64,000 nt of DNA from G963667675 sp964291545 (GTDB taxonomy: Bacteria; Chloroflexota; Dehalococcoidia; Lucifugimonadales; UBA3495), in the NCBI GenBank assembly GCA_964291545.2, contig OZ219861.1, positions 62,001 through 126,000 on the forward strand. Direction: 5' to 3'. Positions 44,743 to 53,809 of this stretch are shown one piece after another; position 1 is the stretch's first letter, and every line of letters begins with the position of its first letter. A program made the position numbers and the translations under genes. A model generated the notes under the pieces. It had not been told where the DNA came from. It ran no database searches and worked only from the letters and a program-made list of their open reading frames with translations.

Positions 44743-47304
44743 GTGATGATTGAACTACTTGAAAACGCTCCCAGAGCCATTTGGGTGGCAATCCTGGTCC
44801 TCGTTATGGTGGCAGCGGGTTGTCGGGGCGAAACGGCGACTGCGGTCCCGACACCGGCGACGGTCCAGGTCCCTACACCATTTGCGACGCCAACGGATGT
44901 CCCCAGTCCCGTGCATACGGAAGTTCCGACGGGAGAACCCACGGAGCCTCCAACCCCTGCTTTGGCCCCCACAGCCGCGCCGAGTCCTACACCGACGCTG
45001 GTGGCCACGGCGGTCCCTGTACCAACCCCTACCCCAACACCGACGCCTGAGCCTTCGGCGACAGCCACCCCAGTGCCACCGTATATTGATGCGTTGAATA
45101 AATTGCCCGACGCAGCCAAGGTCAAGGAATTGGGTTGGATACAGGATGGCATCGACGGGAGTGCTGAAACTACAGCACTGAGGGAAATCATATATCTTGC
45201 AAATAGAAGCCGCCCAGCGGTGCTGAATGTTCTTGCGTTTGGGTGGGTAATGGACGGCATCTCCGCTAGGGAAGCCGCTGACCTTGATTTGGTGGTAGGT
45301 TTTAATGATGCTCAAAATGCGCTGGCAATCACTGAGCTCATCTGGGTGCAGGACGGCATGTCGGAAGTGGAACGGCAGGCCATTCAGCGACTGACCGCTA
45401 TTGCTTCCTCCGATCCTGGTGAGGCTGCCCGCGTTATGACCCTTCCCTGGGTGTCGGACGGGCTTGATGCTCTGGAACTGAAGGCCATTCAACAGGGGGA
45501 ACCTTCTCAAACACCGCCGCCGACGGCTACGCCCACTGTCGCTCCAACGCCTACACCCACACCCACACCTACTCCTACCCCCCACGCCCACACCAACGAC
45601 GACACCGACCCCAACGCCGGTTCCGATCGTCACCTTGGCGTCGCTGCACGATACGCAAAATGCGCGCTGGCTGGTGAGAAACTACCCCGCCCTAGCTCGG
45701 CAAATTCAGGGCTCCACCTGGGTCCAGGACGGGCTCACCGACCTGGAGCGCTCCACAATAGACGAACTGCTCTACATCGGCGCTGGTGATATTGCCAACC
45801 TGGAGGCGGCGCTGGGTCTCTCCTGGCTGCAGGACTCCATCTCGGAGACCGAATTTGACATCATCGATTGGCTCAGAAGCGTGGCGTTCTACGATCCGCA
45901 GTCGACCAATCGGCTCATCACGATGCCGTTCTTGGCGTCTCCAGACACTACCGACGTGCTGGCCCTCATGGGAATGTCTAATCTTGGTTGGAAGGGCACA
46001 CTAGCCGCCCTCACCGAAAGCGCTATCTTTCAGGACGGGATAGCCGATGCCCAAACAACACTTGTTGCGGGCATCGGCACTCTAGCCCACGCGCCCGCCG
46101 AAATTCAGCGGTTGTTGGAGCCTGGGGCAGCAGCGATTGAGACAGATGCCCTCGGCACCGACTTAACGCCGATCTGAGAATCAGCATAATTCGCACAAAC
46201 AGCCAACCCAAGCCGGGCACCATCGAAGCGACCCGGGACTTGATTGAATTCGTCGAGGACACGATGGGTTTGCCCCTGCCGGCAGATCACGTGATCATCG
46301 TCCTGAATGAACAAGCGGTCACAGACAAGTACGCCGGCACCAACTACGGATTCGCCTTCAGCTACTTGCCCGAATACGAACAGCAGCAAGGCACTCCCGA
46401 ATGGCGGGATATTCAGCGGGGCTTTGTCCATGAAGCCGCACACTATTACTGGCGAGGCAATGAGGGCTGGATTGATGAAGGACTCGCCAACATCGTCGAG
46501 TACATGTTCGGCAGAAAGAACGGTTTGAGCCGGGGGCAACTCCAACCGCAACGGCGGTCCTGCGAGGCCCATGACCTGGCAATGCTCTCTGGGTGGGACC
46601 CAGACTCAAGCGATTGGCGTCGATATGCTTGCACGTATTACTTAGGCCAGTTGTTATTCCAGGAACTACTTGAGGGCATGGGCGGGGAGGCTTTTGCCAC
46701 AAAGATGCAGGAATTCTACCTCCTCACCCTGCAACAACAAGACGCGGGGCAACTACCTGGTATCGATGCAGTTCGCCAAGTATTCCCCGGCCAAGCCGAC
46801 ATCGTGGAGAGGCATTGGTCTGGGAAGTTGAATGCCCCGGAGAACCTCGGCTTTGACAACGGAATTGAGCGGACCAACCATGACCTTATCCAGTGGACTC
46901 AATACCCAGTGTTCTCCGAAGGCGAGGTCGTGTTGAAGGGGATTCCGTTAGAGGACGCTGTTTACGTAGCCGAGGATATGCGCGCAATGATCAAGTACAA
47001 GTACGCTGCCTTTACTCTGATGGCCGCAGACCGCTGGGAATTCTTTGGCAGCATCCTGCCATACGAAATCGCATCCGGATGGGAGTGGACTTTCGATGAC
47101 CCCGGTGACGTCCAAGCTTCCACATTCGTTATCTTTCAAGCTGACAAACGCTTCCACATTGCGTTCCCGTTCCCAACGGTTCTGGGTGCACCGGAAGATA
47201 TAGTCGTCGGCGTGTGGGGATATCAAAACGCAGACAGGGAAGCAACGATAGGCGATAAAGTAGACCTATTGGGCTACGCCCGTATTCGATTGGAATCGCA
47301 ATAG
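44743..47304 (+). pseudogene. Secreted lipoprotein metallopeptidase broken by two frameshifts
   Basis: One gene in three frames. Part 1 (44743-45583): lipobox VAAGC, Pro-Thr linker, repeats of the type WVQDGMSEVERQAIQ. The frame shifts at a C6 run (45578-45583) in a second Pro-Thr linker; adding or removing bases restores PTPTPTTTPTPTP and part 2 (to 46177; more WVQDGL repeats). A second shift near 46165-46172 leads into part 3 (to 47304) with the zinc site FVHEAAHYYW and downstream EGWIDEGLANIVEY, a gluzincin pattern. If corrected, ~850 aa. The C-run could be phase-variable; the second shift argues for decay or sequencing error. Confidence 0.75.
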
Positions 47305-47342
47305 TGCAGTTTCAGGCCTATGGCCGATGACTTAAGACGGAC

Positions 47343-47412
47343 GTCCCCGTTTGCTTTTAAGGTTTGCCACGCCTGAGCCTAGATACGCTGAACACTATAA
47401 CCAAACGCAACC
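47343..47412 (-). repeat. 70-bp hairpin element, copy 13
   Basis: GTCCCCGTTTGCTTTTAAGG ... ACCAAACGCAACC, core GCCTGAGCCTAGATACG. It begins 39 bp after the peptidase stop, in opposite orientation. The 117 bp to copy 14 contain a short minus-strand frame (PEIADTVRWRDVVRRC) that may be a gene end. Confidence 0.88.
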
Positions 47413-47529
47413 ATCAAGCCGACCGCCCCGTTGGTCGTGGCGGTCAGCACCGCCGTAGGTCGGCGGCAAATCGATTATGGCACCGCCGGACTACGTCGCG
47501 CCACCGGACTGTGTCAGCAATTTCCGGGT

Positions 47530-47599
47530 GGCCCCATTTACGTTTAGCGTATGCTACGCCTGAGCCTGGATATGCTAGACTCTATGACCAAACGGAACC
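47530..47599 (-). repeat. 70-bp hairpin element, copy 14
   Basis: GGCCCCATTTACGTTTAGCG ... GACCAAACGGAACC, core GCCTGAGCCTGGATATG. The left end is diverged. Confidence 0.85.
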
Positions 47600-47651
47600 C
47601 GATAATTGAGCGTCTTTACGGCAATAGTAGTAATCGGGGCTCGGGATCCTT

Positions 47652-47747
47652 GTGCTGATCATAGGAGGTCTGCTAGGAGGGTTGGTGTTGGCCATCGCCG
47701 GACTGGTTTTGGGTGCCATAGCGGCCGCAATACCTAGAACAGAATGA
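47652..47747 (+). CDS. Possible 31-aa one-helix membrane peptide
   Basis: GTG 47652 reads VLIIGGLLGGLVLAIAGLVL then GAIAAAIPRTE. It is glycine-zipper-like and hydrophobic, but lacks a ribosome site. It may be a genuine small membrane peptide or a remnant. Confidence 0.3.
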   Translation: MLIIGGLLGGLVLAIAGLVLGAIAAAIPRTE

Positions 47748-47789
47748 TCACGGACGGCCGCTGCTGGAACATGGCATAGGAGGAAGACT

Positions 47790-48041
47790 ATGGCAGATAA
47801 CGGAAAACTGTTAGAGCGCATCACTGCCCGCTCCGATGTATTCGGCGGGAAACCCATCGTGCGGGACATGAGGATCTCAGTCGAGCTCATATTGAGCCTT
47901 CTAAGCCAAGGAGCTACCCAGGAGGAACTCCTGGACGATTATCCAGGACTGGAACCGGACGACATTCGCGCCTGCATTGCCTATGCCCACACCGTGATAG
48001 CCGGTGACACCTTGGCGCCCGTCTCAGTGACAGCGCCGTGA
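47790..48041 (+). CDS. DUF433 protein (antitoxin-like)
   Basis: 83 aa; AGGAGG 7 bp before the ATG. Motifs ITARSDVFGGKPIVRDMRIS and LDDYPGLEPDDIRACIAYA define DUF433, a winged-helix-like protein that commonly precedes a DUF5615 (Mut7-C/PIN-like) toxin. Here its stop overlaps a GTG of the expected partner, of which only about ten codons survive. Confidence 0.88.
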   Translation: MADNGKLLERITARSDVFGGKPIVRDMRISVELILSLLSQGATQEELLDDYPGLEPDDIRACIAYAHTVIAGDTLAPVSVTAP

Positions 48042-48070
48042 GGTTCCTGGTTGACCGATGCGCCGGAGGC
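48038..48070 (+). pseudogene. DUF5615 toxin, beheaded after ~10 codons
   Basis: GTG 48038, overlapping the DUF433 stop, reads VRFLVDRCAGG, the standard start of DUF5615 proteins including the first Asp. The following codons are unrelated and belong in another frame to the next ORF. Confidence 0.6.
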
Positions 48071-48563
48071 CCCAGGCAAGCGGCCCACTGGGCGCAAGCG
48101 TGGACGCAAAGCCGCCGTTCCGGGTTTGACCGGCATCAAGTTGCCGGACCCGGTGGATGTTGCGGTGATAGTCGATGGCGTGGACGGCCCGCCCGATGTA
48201 GCCCGCTCATTCGCCATCAACGTCCCAGGGCGGCCCAACTCCGTTCCGGATTTGGATGGCATCAGGTTGCCGGACCCGGTGGATGTTGCGGTGATAGTCG
48301 ATGGCGTGGACGGCTCGCCCGATGCGGCCGGCGCATTCGCCGTCAACGTTCCGATACGGCCCAAGCAATCAGACCCGTTTGCGTCGGCGATAAAGCCACC
48401 CAGGAGGAAGGGGCTTAGGGGAAGACCCCTCAGCAGAACCGGTACGGATGATGACACGCTGACAAGGCCGGCAGACAAGGGCCTACTCTGGCGAATCGAC
48501 GACAAGGTACAGCCTCCTAGGGTTGGCAGAGGAAAGAAAAGGCCGACCACCACGGCGGAATAG
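48051..48563 (+). CDS. Hypothetical protein with an internal direct repeat
   Basis: 170 codons from TTG 48051. It has a basic N-terminus (GKRPTGRKRGRKAAVPG) and two copies of a ~40-residue unit (LPDPVDVAVIVDGVDG in both), encoded by DNA repeats at about 48139-48190 and 48262-48313. The tail is basic (RVGRGKKRPTTTAE). The antisense frame is also open. No family; gene status uncertain. 48564-48798 shows only short basic frames. Confidence 0.4.
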   Translation: MTDAPEAPGKRPTGRKRGRKAAVPGLTGIKLPDPVDVAVIVDGVDGPPDVARSFAINVPGRPNSVPDLDGIRLPDPVDVAVIVDGVDGSPDAAGAFAVNVPIRPKQSDPFASAIKPPRRKGLRGRPLSRTGTDDDTLTRPADKGLLWRIDDKVQPPRVGRGKKRPTTTAE

Positions 48564-48798
48564 TCCTCCATGGTGGTCCGGCGGGCCTTGCCCAAGGCGA
48601 AGCTGGGCAAGCCGAAGCCGCCCGGTGCAAGGCGATGAAGGTGGGGAAAACACCGCAGACTAATTTGAACGGAACACCGGAGGCCTAATCGACCGGGCCC
48701 AGGCCCAAGAGCCGCAGCCGGAACCGCCCGCCGGTCTATTGCTTAACGGCGGGTCAAGGGCTGCCCTGGTAGGCAGATGACTATATATGTGCAACCGA

Positions 48799-48868
48799 GA
48801 TTCGGTTTGGTCATAGAGTCCGGCATGTCGAGCATTGTGCGTATAAGACTTCAAGAGCGAACAAAACC
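48799..48868 (+). repeat. 70-bp hairpin element, copy 15 (diverged)
   Basis: GATTCGGTTTGGTCATAGAG ... GAGCGAACAAAACC, core GCATGTCGAGCATTGTGCG. Ends are degenerate, but the length is conserved. Confidence 0.75.
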
Positions 48869-48904
48869 GGCGAGGCTTGGGGTTGTGACGCAAACTCTAA
48901 CGAC

Positions 48905-49163
48905 GGCGGCGGCGGAAATAATTATATTATATATATGGGGTTTACCCCATTAATTCTTTACCAAACTGAAAAAAGTGTAGCCAAAGTGTCGGCCTCCACC
49001 AAAGCTGCCATTTGCAGTTTTCGCCCAACGGCGACACTTTCGATACAGTTTGGTGCACCGCAGTACCAGTTGGCAAAATGGGACAAGTCCCAACGGCGGT
49101 TTGGACAAGTCCCAACGGCAAAAACGAAACGGCGGCGGATTTGGAGAGATGATCCAGCGGCAT
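48905..49163 (+). promoter_or_regulatory. Repeated AT-rich regulatory block, copy B, with two GTCCCAACGG direct repeats
   Basis: Left 57 bp (48905-48961) as in copy A. Direct repeats GTCCCAACGG lie at 49087-49096 and 49109-49118, 22 bp apart (two helical turns). An ATG at 49149 follows with the same first codons as copy A. The middle (48965-49085) differs and includes several CAAAGTG/CACTTT blocks. It adjoins the 3' end of kinase/regulator 3, as copy A adjoins kinase/regulator 1. Confidence 0.55.
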
Positions 49164-49385
49164 CTTACAATGAAGAATGCGAAGCGGGCCTGGTATGTCT
49201 TTGCCATTGCCGTCCCCACCCTGGCCGTCGGCATGGTGCTGGGCCTCTTTCTAATGTTCGTGCCCTACATCAACTATTGGCTGGGCTGGGCCATCGGTGC
49301 GGGGCGTTCCTTCTCTTTGTGCTGGAGAAAGTTCGATTTGTTTCTAGAGTCCGGCATACCCAGCATTGGGCTTGTCAATTCATAA
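49149..49385 (+). CDS. Small two-helix membrane protein, 3' end formed by a hairpin element
   Basis: ATG 49149 with GGAG 3-6 bp upstream. The frame gives MIQRHLTMKNAKRAWYVFAI, two hydrophobic helices (AIAVPTLAVGMVLGLFLMFV; YWLGWAIGAG), then enters element copy 16 at codon ~61 and ends in it. Upstream control block and start are conserved with copy A. The native C-terminus is probably lost. Confidence 0.45.
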   Translation: MIQRHLTMKNAKRAWYVFAIAVPTLAVGMVLGLFLMFVPYINYWLGWAIGAGRSFSLCWRKFDLFLESGIPSIGLVNS

Positions 49386-49399
49386 GGGCAAACGGAACC
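49330..49399 (+). repeat. 70-bp hairpin element, copy 16
   Basis: AGTTCGATTTGTTTCTAGAG ... GGGCAAACGGAACC, core GCATACCCAGCATTGGGC. It ends 18 bp before the stop codon of kinase/regulator 3 on the other strand. Confidence 0.82.
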
Positions 49400-49417
49400 C
49401 TCCCCGCAGTCAAGCTC

Positions 49418-51817
49418 TCACCCGTCCTGTGCTTCGGCCTCTCCCAACCGGTAGCCGACGCGAGGCTCGTTGAAGATGTACCTGGGGTTGTCGGCCGTCT
49501 CCCCCAGCTTCTGGCGCAGCCGCCTCACGTAGCCCCGCACCATGGTCGAGTCGTCATATTCTCGCGTCGACCACACCCGGCTCATCAGGTGCTCCCGGCT
49601 CAGTGTCTTCCCCACATTCACCGCGAGCTCGCAGAGCAGCCGGTACTCCGTATCGGTCAACGTCACCGCCTGGCCGTCCATCGCAACCCGTCGCGTCGCA
49701 TAGTCGATGGCCAGCTCCCCCAACTGGAATGACCCTTGCGGCAGCTCCCTCTCCGGCCCGTCCCGTCGCCGCAGCGCAGCCCCAACCCGGGCCACCAACT
49801 CGGTGGTGGAGAAGGGCCTGGCTATGTAGTCGTCTGCGCCGCTCTCGAAGGCCGCGGCAAGGTCCCGCTCCGGGGTCCCGCCGCGTCCCGACAGTAGCAC
49901 CACCGGCGCGTCGGTCACCTTGGATATGCGCTGGATCAGCCCCGAGCCGTCGGCCCCGGTGAGCGCCGCGTCCAGCAGCACCAGGTGGGGCCGCCCCATC
50001 GCGATAAGCCGCTCCATCTCATCCGGGTCCCAGGTCGCCACGGGCGTGTACCCCGCCTCCGTCAGGGTGTTGCGGATGTGCCACAGCGCCTGGGGGTCGT
50101 CGTCCACCACCAGCACGCGCCCACGGCCCCGCGCGGCGCGCCGGTGGCCGCCGGCAGGGAGTCCCACCGGTGCTACTCGTCCCGACGCGGCCTCCTCGGC
50201 CACCGGCAGGGTGAAGATGTAGCGGGACCCCAGGCCCGCCCCGTCCCTCTCGATCCAGATGCGGCCCCCGTGTGCCTCCACGATCCCCCGGCACACCGCC
50301 AGGCCAAGCGCTTCTCCCCCTGTGACGCTCTCACCTCCGCCTCCCACCGGGGAGTGCCTTTGGAACAGCAGGGGCTGGGGCTGAGAGGGTATGTCTCGGC
50401 CCCGTTCGGTTACGCACACACCCACGTGGGAGTCCTCCCGCTGGGCGCTCACCGTGATGACCGCTCCCTCAAGGGAGTGGCCGGCGGCGTTGGACAGCAG
50501 GCGGTCCAGCACCTGGAGCGCCCGCTGCCGGTCCGCCATGACCTGGGGGAGGTCCGGCGGCAGGTCAACCTCCACTTGATTGCCCGCCTCACTCTCGAGG
50601 AACGACGCCCGGGCCTGGCTCACCAGAAAGGCCATGTCCGCGGGTTCGGGGCTCAGGAGCAGCGTCCCCGCCTCGATGCGGGCAACCTCCAGCAGGTCCC
50701 AGATCAGGCCCCGCATCCGGTCGGCCTGCCACTTGATGAGGCTGAAGAACTCGCGGGTCCTGGCCGGGTCCAGCCGGGTCCGGTCCTCCAGGACGGCGGT
50801 GGCGGAACCCGTGATTGAGGTCAGGGGCGCCAGCAGCTCCCGGCTCACCATGCTCATGAACTCGGCCAGCTGCCTGCCCAGCTCCTTTATGGGCGGCAGG
50901 TCCTGCAGCGTGACCACCACCGACGTAACGCCGTCCTCCTCCGAGAGGATTGGAGTGGAGTTGATAATGGTGTTGACCCGGCGCCCGTCGGGGACCTGGA
51001 TGACGATCTCCTCGGCCCGCACCTTCTCCCTCGAATTCAGCGCCCGTGCCAGGGGATACTCCCTGAGGGAGACCTCCCGACCGTCGGCTCTGCGGAAGGT
51101 CAGCGTCTCCAGCAGCTGCTGAGGACTCTGGTCCGGGCTGCGCAGCCCGTCCACGATCCGCAGGGCCTCCCGGTTGATCGACAAGAGCGCGCCCGTCGCG
51201 GCGTCGAACACCACGACGCCCACCGGCGTGGTGTTGACCAGCGTCTCCAGGTCGGCCTTGGCCCGCTGCTCCTCACGGTAGCGTCGGGCGTTGGCGATGA
51301 CCAGCGCCGCCTGGGAAGCGAACATTACCAGGGTCTCCTCATCCTCCTGGCTGAACTCTCTCCCCTCCGCCTCGTGGGCCAGATAGATAGTACCCACGCC
51401 CACCCCCTGGTGTCGCATCGGGGCCACCAGCAGGGAGGACGCCGACACCGGGGGCGAGAACTCCGGCATCCCCAGCGCGCTCAGGTGGCCGGCGATGTCG
51501 GAAACCCGCAGGGGAGCCTCGGCCTGGCTGAGGTATTCGAAGAAGCCCGACCCCTGGGGCAGTTCCCACAGCGCCTGATGCTCTTCCCAGGTCAGCCCGG
51601 AGACGATGAATTCGGTCCGCTGCCCCGTCTCGCCGGGAACGGTTATCGCTCCGTAGCGTGATCCGGTCAGGGTCCTGGCGCTGTCCACCACCTCCTGCAG
51701 CACCGTTTCGAAGTCCAGGCTTTCGTTGATGCGGAGACTGGCCTCGCTCATGCGGGAGAGGCGGTCTCCCGGTGCCTGGCGTTCGGGACTCGCTTCCGGT
51801 TGCTCAGCTCGGTTCAA
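49418..51817 (-). CDS. Fused pseudokinase / OmpR-type response regulator 3
   Basis: 799 aa from TTG 51817 (GAGGCG upstream). Domain order is as in paralogues 1 and 2, with GAF and PAS-like parts well kept. The kinase core is degenerate: residue 326, the phospho-acceptor His, is Arg (VSRELLAPL). The G1 box DxGxG is ERGRD. The G2 box GxGLGL is GEALGL. The receiver keeps DDD and the phospho-Asp (LLDAALTG) but its Lys is Arg (YIARPFS). The winged helix (EPRVGYRLGEA) looks intact. It probably cannot autophosphorylate and may work as a ligand-driven or cross-phosphorylated regulator. Confidence 0.9.
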   Translation of the reverse strand: MNRAEQPEASPERQAPGDRLSRMSEASLRINESLDFETVLQEVVDSARTLTGSRYGAITVPGETGQRTEFIVSGLTWEEHQALWELPQGSGFFEYLSQAEAPLRVSDIAGHLSALGMPEFSPPVSASSLLVAPMRHQGVGVGTIYLAHEAEGREFSQEDEETLVMFASQAALVIANARRYREEQRAKADLETLVNTTPVGVVVFDAATGALLSINREALRIVDGLRSPDQSPQQLLETLTFRRADGREVSLREYPLARALNSREKVRAEEIVIQVPDGRRVNTIINSTPILSEEDGVTSVVVTLQDLPPIKELGRQLAEFMSMVSRELLAPLTSITGSATAVLEDRTRLDPARTREFFSLIKWQADRMRGLIWDLLEVARIEAGTLLLSPEPADMAFLVSQARASFLESEAGNQVEVDLPPDLPQVMADRQRALQVLDRLLSNAAGHSLEGAVITVSAQREDSHVGVCVTERGRDIPSQPQPLLFQRHSPVGGGGESVTGGEALGLAVCRGIVEAHGGRIWIERDGAGLGSRYIFTLPVAEEAASGRVAPVGLPAGGHRRAARGRGRVLVVDDDPQALWHIRNTLTEAGYTPVATWDPDEMERLIAMGRPHLVLLDAALTGADGSGLIQRISKVTDAPVVLLSGRGGTPERDLAAAFESGADDYIARPFSTTELVARVGAALRRRDGPERELPQGSFQLGELAIDYATRRVAMDGQAVTLTDTEYRLLCELAVNVGKTLSREHLMSRVWSTREYDDSTMVRGYVRRLRQKLGETADNPRYIFNEPRVGYRLGEAEAQDG

Positions 51818-51855
51818 GTTTGCGCCTCGCCAGTATGAATGGTGATTCCGCGGTT

Positions 51856-51861
51856 AGTATA
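51856..51861 (-). promoter_or_regulatory. Extended -10 promoter of pseudokinase/regulator 3
   Basis: Minus strand TGTTATACT gives an extended -10 (TGnTATACT) about 39 bp before the TTG start. No good -35 box is present, as allowed for extended -10 promoters. Confidence 0.4.
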
Positions 51862-52081
51862 ACACGTCGCAGGACTTCTATTGCCGTTAGTTACTGATAT
51901 TTACACCATCTTTTTCACCGAGTATTTACTGACTTTGCATGGAATGTTCTTTCATAATGTTTGCCGAGGTTTTGTGCTGTCTTTAACGAAGGGCCGAGAT
52001 GCCGGTCCGTTCGGGCGCATTCCAGCGCATCGGCCATCCAGGCGACACGGGCCGTACACATATGCAATCAGGGGTGAGACT

Positions 52082-53806
52082 ATGATGCTGCGAAGCAGGT
52101 TTGCCTTTCCGGTCGTTCTCGCGATGGTGGTCGCCGCGTTCCTTGCGGCAGCCCTGAACTCCGGGGCGAACCAACCGGTCAACGCTGCGCCCAACCAGCA
52201 GACCACCCGCGACATCCCGCACCAGATGGTGCCCAGCAACTGGGCCTGGATTCCTTCTGGACTGGGCACCGGCGACTCCTTCCGGCTGATGTTCGTAACC
52301 GAAGGCTATATCGATGGGACAACCAACGGCATCAGCCGCTACAACTCCTTCGTCCGTGAGGCGGCCAAGGCCAGCAGCATGTTCAAGGACCACGAACACC
52401 TGTACCTCTCGTTCACGGCGCTGGTGTCGGTCTACCAGGGCCTGGATGCGAGGGGCAACACCCGCACGCGGGTTGGTGACCCAGGGGAACATTCCCCCAT
52501 CTACTGGGCCGGGAACGCCGGCAAGAAGGTGGCCGACAACTACGCCGACTTCTACGACGGCAGTTGGGACTCGCGCGAAGCCAGGAAGCACGACGGCGGC
52601 TGGTACCTCATTGAGTTTCAGAGAGTGCTCACCGGCTCCACCCACCAGGGCACCCATGCGATCCACGGGAACGGCTGGAACCTGGGACTGGGAAGCCCCC
52701 CGGCGTGGTGGAACGGGGGGCTTCGGACGACTGCGGTCGGCTCCATTGGCACCGAGCATCACGATACGCCGGGTAAAGAAATCTACGTGAGCGGGGAGGC
52801 GAATGCCTCGGATATTTACCCGATATACGGCATATCGCCCCTGCTCAAGGTGCGGAGCACCACGGGGGTCAAGCCGGTCATCAGCGGGCCGACGGGGACG
52901 GTGCGAGGCCCCTTCGACGTGTCCATCACCTTCCCGGACGACGACCAGATCTACGGCATGGCCCTGGGGGACATCACGGTGGCCGGCGGGACGGCATCGA
53001 ACCTGCGCCATACCGCTGGCGCCGGGACAGCGGCGGGGGCGGAAAACGGCACGGCATACGCCGTCACCATCACGCCCGACTACGACGAGAGCATCTACGA
53101 CTCGACCACGGTGATGGTCTCAATGAACGACGGCGTGGTGTCGGACGTGAACGGCTGGAAGAGCGTCGCCTCCGATGCGTTGTTCGTGGAGTCCACCTAC
53201 CTTGAGAAGAAGGCTGTGACCATACCCTTTGATGAGAACGGGGTGGGGACCGTTCCCAAGTCATGGGCCTACATACCCTCCGCCGACCTGAAGCCCGGTG
53301 ACAGCTTCCGGCTGCTGTTCGTCACCTCGGACACCAGGAACGCCCAATCAAACAACATCGACGACTACAACAGCTTCGTCCAGAACGCGGCCGGCAGGAG
53401 CGCGCTTCTCAAGAACTTCAGCGGGCGCTTCAGGGCGCTGGCGTCCGTCTACCGCGTTCACGCCATAGACAACACCGGCACCACCGGGACCGGCGTACCC
53501 ATCTACTGGCTGGAGGGAGTTCGAGTCGCCAACAGCTACACGGACTTCTACGACGGATCGTGGGCGTCCAAGGCGGGCACCGACGAAGCGGGTAGACTGC
53601 TGGGGTACTCGACGGACATTTGGACTGGCACCAATAGCGATGGAACCAGGAACGGTCAGGGGCTGGGCAGCACCTTCTTCTACAGCACCTACGACAGTTT
53701 GGGAGTCCGCAGCCCCTTTGGAATCGCCGGGACCAGCACCGATTACAAGAACCACTTCTACTCCCTCTCGCCGGTGCTGAAGATAGCGAAACCGGGTGGG
53801 CTGTAG
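52082..53806 (+). CDS. Secreted protein with two copies of module M
   Basis: 574 aa from ATG 52082 (GGGGTGA upstream; the frame is open to 51881 but the signal peptide RFAFPVVLAMVVAAFLAAAL begins here). Module M copies at about 52205-52850 and 53245-53790, each with SFRLxFVT, YNSFV, ALxSVY, a NYADFYDGSWDS-like block and LSPxLK. Between them is an Ig-like repeat (GPFDVSITFPDDDQIYGMAL). No C-terminal anchor. Divergent to pseudokinase/regulator 3, so possibly its target. Confidence 0.86.
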   Translation: MMLRSRFAFPVVLAMVVAAFLAAALNSGANQPVNAAPNQQTTRDIPHQMVPSNWAWIPSGLGTGDSFRLMFVTEGYIDGTTNGISRYNSFVREAAKASSMFKDHEHLYLSFTALVSVYQGLDARGNTRTRVGDPGEHSPIYWAGNAGKKVADNYADFYDGSWDSREARKHDGGWYLIEFQRVLTGSTHQGTHAIHGNGWNLGLGSPPAWWNGGLRTTAVGSIGTEHHDTPGKEIYVSGEANASDIYPIYGISPLLKVRSTTGVKPVISGPTGTVRGPFDVSITFPDDDQIYGMALGDITVAGGTASNLRHTAGAGTAAGAENGTAYAVTITPDYDESIYDSTTVMVSMNDGVVSDVNGWKSVASDALFVESTYLEKKAVTIPFDENGVGTVPKSWAYIPSADLKPGDSFRLLFVTSDTRNAQSNNIDDYNSFVQNAAGRSALLKNFSGRFRALASVYRVHAIDNTGTTGTGVPIYWLEGVRVANSYTDFYDGSWASKAGTDEAGRLLGYSTDIWTGTNSDGTRNGQGLGSTFFYSTYDSLGVRSPFGIAGTSTDYKNHFYSLSPVLKIAKPGGL

Positions 53807-53809
53807 GAA

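Noticed and set aside
47981..48610. 209-codon minus-strand frame
   Set aside because: It covers the same repeats as the plus-strand ORF and the end of DUF433, has no ribosome site, and reads as low-complexity Ser/Thr/Pro.
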